This document shows positions 60,829-64,000 of a DNA stretch of 64,000 nt, in pieces. The DNA comes from Monodelphis domestica (lineage: Eukaryota; Chordata; Mammalia; Didelphimorphia; Didelphidae): NCBI RefSeq assembly GCF_027887165.1, contig NC_077227.1, positions 444,224,395-444,288,394 on the forward strand. Reading direction: 5' to 3'. The notes under the pieces are model-generated. The model was given only the letters and a program-made list of their open reading frames with translations. It searched no databases and was not told the origin of the DNA. Position 1 is the stretch's first letter. The number at the start of each line of letters is the position of its first letter. The position numbers and the translations under genes were made by a program.

Positions 60829-61022
60829 TTTTTAAACCTCTTACCTTCTGTCTTCAAATCAACACTAAGTATTGGTTTCAAAGCAGAAAAGAAGTAAGGT
60901 CTAGGCAATTGCGGTTAAGTGAGTTGGCCTGGGTTACATAGTAATGAAGTATCTGAGGCCAAATTTGAACCCAGACTTTCTATCTTCATGCCTCTATCCA
61001 GTGAACCACCTAGCTGCCTCTT
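60829..61022 (-). mobile_element. tRNA-headed CORE-SINE, diverged
   Basis: The plus strand 'taaacctcttaccttctgtcttc', 'gtctaggcaattgcggttaagtga' and 'tccagtgaaccacctagctgcctc' is the reverse complement of the family. Confidence 0.8.
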
Positions 61023-61047
61023 TCTGTACATTAATTTAATGATTACT

Positions 61048-61130
61048 CTAGGAACATGATGGCAAACCTATGACGTGTGCCAGAGATAGCATACCTAGAC
61101 ATCTCTGTGTGCACTGTGAAGAGTGAATCG
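61048..61130. mobile_element. hAT-like left-end fragment
   Basis: 'catgatggcaaacctatgacgtgtgcca' matches the left end of the hAT-like element at 9348 ('atgtgatggcaaacctatggcact'). Confidence 0.5.
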
Positions 61131-61139
61131 AACTTTCTT

Positions 61140-61785
61140 TGTCTATCAATCAGCAATTTTTAAATTAATCAATCAAGAACTTAAAGTACCTTTACCAGTC
61201 ACTTAATAGGAGAATTCACAAGTCACTTGCCGGAGTGGTTGACAACTCCAGAGGCCACTGACTACACCTTGGGCAGTACTAGGCAGATTGAAAAACTGCA
61301 ACTGGTTCCTGTAAAGTGGAGGAAGGGACAGGAAGTGACATGGAAAAAGGACTATAAAAGTCCTGAACTTCCTGGCCAGGAGATTTTCTGCTTGAGATCT
61401 TTAACTTTAGCTTTGCTTTTGGACCTTCTCCTTGGGATTGCTTTTTTGGAGGATGACTTCAGAGATGCTGCATTGGTGAGCTGGACTGAAGAAGGAAACT
61501 CTTTCCCTGAATCCTGCGTTGGCTTGCTGAGTGAATAGCTGGCCTACCTTTCCTGGCTTCTGGAGACATTGGTTCCAGAGAGACCTTCCTTTCCTGGAGG
61601 AGGCTGTGTTGGTGAAACTCTTTCTGAAAACACCACTGGGTCCTCTGGTTGAAGGTTACTGAGTCTTCTGGGGCTGAGTCAGACACTGGAGCAACACTTA
61701 GGATATTAGGCTAGGCATTTCTCTACCCTTTTCTTACATTTCTGGGTGCTTGGGGAACTAGATCCTTGACATGTGTGCTGCAAGA
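61140..61785 (+). mobile_element. LTR-G copy 4, 3'-truncated
   Basis: Matches LTR-G copy 2: 'aagaacttaaagtacc', 'ggaagtgacatggaaaa', 'ctggcttctggaga.attggtt', 'ggaggctgtgttggtg'. The poly(A) end is missing and is replaced by an inverted fragment. Confidence 0.6.
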
Positions 61786-61930
61786 AATTAAATTTAAGTT
61801 TTATGCTAAAAATGAGAATTCTAAAGTAACATTGTGGTCACTGATTTAAAAATATTATAGCTTAAGTCAAAATCACTTTTAGTAGCTTTATTTACAAAGA
61901 GATAGAAAGAGTGAAAGTGGAAAAATACAA
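61786..61930 (-). mobile_element. LTR-G 3'-end fragment in inverse orientation
   Basis: 'gagaattctaaagtaacattgtggtcac', 'gcttaagtcaaaatcacttttagtagctttatttacaaag' is the reverse complement of the LTR-G poly(A)/U5 end (compare 40905-41065). Confidence 0.65.
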
Positions 61931-61939
61931 TAGTGGCTT

Positions 61940-62290
61940 GTCAGAGATAGCAATCAGCTCTGCATTCAGATTAAAACCTGAATTCAACCCTTGACCATTT
62001 GCTAAAAAGGTTAATTTGGAGGATATCCTCTTTTGGAAGGTTGGAACATGATAGGGTGACTATGTCAGGATGATGTTCATTTAACCTGAGGGTTATATTT
62101 TCCTATAAAAAATGGGTTTTCCTATAAGCTGGGGCTTTTTTGCACTTTTTTTTTCCTGGTCACCTTTTTCTCTCTCTCATTCTTTCTCAATAAAGTATTG
62201 CATTTGAAATGGCTTCCCAATTCCTTGAATAGTGGCTAAAGAGGGTATACTTTGAAAATTCCAAGCTCCCCTCAATTTCCACTTTACACA
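61940..62290 (+). mobile_element. LTR-H copy 3, 5'-truncated
   Basis: 'cccttgaccatttgct...gttaatttgga', 'ttcctataa...gggttttcctataag', 'tctcaataaagta' and 'ctcccctcaatttccacttta' follow the order of LTR-H copies 1 and 2. Confidence 0.6.
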
Positions 62291-62299
62291 AGTTGGAGT

Positions 62300-62609
62300 G
62301 GAGCTAGGTTTGAGGAGATCATAGCTCACATTGGGGCACATAACTAGAGGCAAGCAGAGTGTTTATACACTTGCTTCTCCCTCTCCCCAAGCCTGACTAC
62401 GTCACCCCCCCACTCCCCTCATCAGTCCAATGGGAGTTTTTCCTTCCTCCCTTGGGTGGAGATGGGAGGGGGAGCAGGGTGTACCCAGCACTAAGTAGGG
62501 GGAGAGGCATATAATGTCATGGTGGGGGGCATGGGCATAGCACTTGGTCTGGGGGGGTGGAGTAGGGGTGGATCCTGGCACTCTATCTCTTAAAAGCTGC
62601 CCATCACTG
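62300..62609. mobile_element. hAT-like right-end fragment
   Basis: It ends 'tctcttaaaagctgcccatcactg', matching the right terminus of the element at 9348-10615. The body contains the GGGGG-rich block seen before the right end of that element. Confidence 0.55.
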
Positions 62610-62617
62610 CTACAGGA

Positions 62618-62876
62618 CAGTGATGGGTAAACCTCTTAGAACTTTTTAGACATTGTGTGCCATGCCCCACCTGACCCAGAGACCGAGTGGCACCCCTACC
62701 CCTACCCCATTTGCCTTGCCCCAAACAGGGGTAGGAGAAAGGGAGGAAGTGGCCCAGCTGCTCCATTCAGGAAGTGAGTAAGCACTTACATTGGGCTGCT
62801 GGGCAGAGGAGCAAGTGATGAGAGATGTGTGTAGAGAGGGGGAGGGGAGCAGCTCCACCTGAGTCCCTCTGCCATT
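62618..62876. mobile_element. hAT-like left-end fragment, cut by LTR-G
   Basis: It begins CAGTGATGGGTAAACCTCTT, an inverted counterpart of the preceding right end. Only 8 bases (CTACAGGA) lie between the two elements. The far end is lost where LTR-G copy 6 starts. Confidence 0.55.
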
Positions 62877-63990
62877 TGTAAGGGGAAATAGGGGTTAATT
62901 TGATAAAAAGGTTGGACTGGATTATTTAAGAGTGTGGTCACCAGGAATTTAATTTATTCCAAAGAGATTTATTTATAATTTATTTACAAAATAAAGAAAG
63001 AGTGAAGTAAGAAAATCAGAGAGAGGATAGGGTAAGATATTTAGTTTAGCTAAGTACTAAGTAATTTATTCCATGCCCCTGGATCAATCCCAGCAAGGAG
63101 AATTATTCCTTAGCTGGAAAGGCCTCGGCAAAACCGAGGATTTGGGAATGTCTCTCTCAAGAGGTAGGTCTCTCCTGAGGTTAGTCTCTTCAGAAAATCT
63201 AAGAAAGGAGTCAGCCTTTTCACTCACCACGTGTCAGTCCAAAGGAAGAGATTTAAGATCAGTCTTACCAGGATCAGGGTCTCAGGTCCAGTTAGCAGAT
63301 TCTTCTTTAGTCTCAACTCCAAAGAATGAAGAACTGACTCTCACAGGAAGCTATAATTGCTTTTAAAGTCACTTTCTTTTGCATCACTTCCTATGCCTTC
63401 TTCCATTTTTTATGTGGACAAATCATAGTCTAAAGCCTTGCTTAGGACTGCCCAGGAGGCAGTCAATTCTGATTCATCATCCACTATTGCATACATAGGT
63501 GTAAAAACAGACTAGAATCCAGAACTTCAATCCCCAGAAATCCTTGCTCCACTTCCCCAGAATGCCCTCTAATCTCACTGAATTCTCACCTGGGCCGAGA
63601 GTGAGATGGGGTATTTAAACCTGGTTGTGAATAGGCTTGGCCTCTTTTTTGGACTTCCATTTTGAAGGAGACACGGCTCTTTTCATAATGTAGGTGAGGT
63701 TGTCTAGGCCAGAGGCCTAAACATTTTCTTTAATCCTTAACCTTTAATAAACCTCTAAAAATATAATACTCCTTGCAGAGAGAAACTAATTTCTACCTGC
63801 CTCAGTCTCCCCTAAATTTTAATCTTTACATAGGTCACAGACCTTCCCACTTAATGATTAAGTGAGATGTTTATACTTTTGGTGATTAGATCTAAAAATG
63901 GGCAGGAGAGTTAATTTAATTTTCACAATCAGGGGAGAGCTAATTAATTTAATTTTCACAATCAGGGGAGAGTTAAACTTAATCTTCACA
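62877..63990 (-). mobile_element. LTR-G copy 6 with nested LTR-E
   Basis: Colinear with copy 5 ('actcaccac.tg', 'gcatcacttcct.tgccttc', 'cacttaa', 'ttttggtgattagatctaaaa'). Plus-strand ends are TGTAAGGGG and ATCTTCACA. A unit of about 35 bp ('ttaatttaattttcacaatcaggggagag') is duplicated near the right end. LTR-E copy 4 interrupts it. Flanking CATT/CTTT match at 3 of 4 bases. Confidence 0.7.
63500..63830 (+). mobile_element. LTR-E copy 4, solo LTR with TSD TAGG
   Basis: It starts TGTAAAAACAG and ends ATCTTTACA. TAGG lies at 63496-63499 and 63831-63834. GGTATTTAAAC near 63610 is promoter-like and AATAAAC near 63749 is the poly(A) signal. LTR-G copy 6 continues on both sides. Confidence 0.85.
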
Positions 63991-64000
63991 CTTTCTAGTA

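Overview
The window looks like intergenic DNA from a marsupial genome (opossum or an Australian marsupial; species not resolved). It is AT-rich and has no complete host gene, rRNA, CRISPR array or operon. Almost everything identifiable is a mobile element. The marsupial assignment rests on the CORE-SINE types (a tRNA-headed SINE opening GGGGCAGCTGGGTGGC and a second type with GTTGTTGTTCAGTC on its reverse complement), the L1 subfamily, abundant MIR, L2 and L3/CR1, and many short LTRs that I group only by mutual similarity within the window (LTR-A to LTR-K are my labels).

Layout. 1-15.3 kb: solo LTRs of several families, often with exact 4-6 bp target-site duplications (TSDs), plus a nonautonomous hAT element with an 8-bp TSD. 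15.7-20.1 kb: old L3/CR1, L1 and SINEs. 20.1-26.2 kb: one L2 LINE split by a SINE and at least three LTR insertions, one of them nested in another. 27.5-27.9 kb: a palindrome with LTR-type termini around a tRNA-Met-like core. 29-45.1 kb: an old minus-strand L1 opened by a solo LTR (itself opened by a nearly full-length L1 with a 15-bp TSD), by a second LTR, by a retroviral relic carrying another LTR, and by SINEs. 45.8-48 kb: a decayed minus-strand Ty3/Gypsy-type pol (reverse transcriptase to integrase). 48.3-49.0 kb: a minus-strand segment that could be the terminal exon of an unidentified small membrane protein gene, or its pseudogene. 50.4-51.4 kb: a processed RRAS2 pseudogene. 51.6-56.1 kb: an internally deleted gammaretrovirus-like provirus (LTR, tRNA-Pro-type primer site, gag, env, LTR) with a 4-bp TSD, sitting in the 3' end of a truncated L1. 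56.5-60.3 kb: mostly unassigned. 61-64 kb: LTR-G copies, hAT fragments and a solo LTR-E.

The elements do not work together; the value of the region is its insertion chronology. L2, MIR, the old L1 and the Gypsy relic are the oldest layer, LTR families came next, and the full-length L1 and the gammaretroviral provirus are among the youngest. All protein-coding elements seen here carry stops or frameshifts. Coordinates given as exact come from matched termini or TSDs; the others are estimates by eye.
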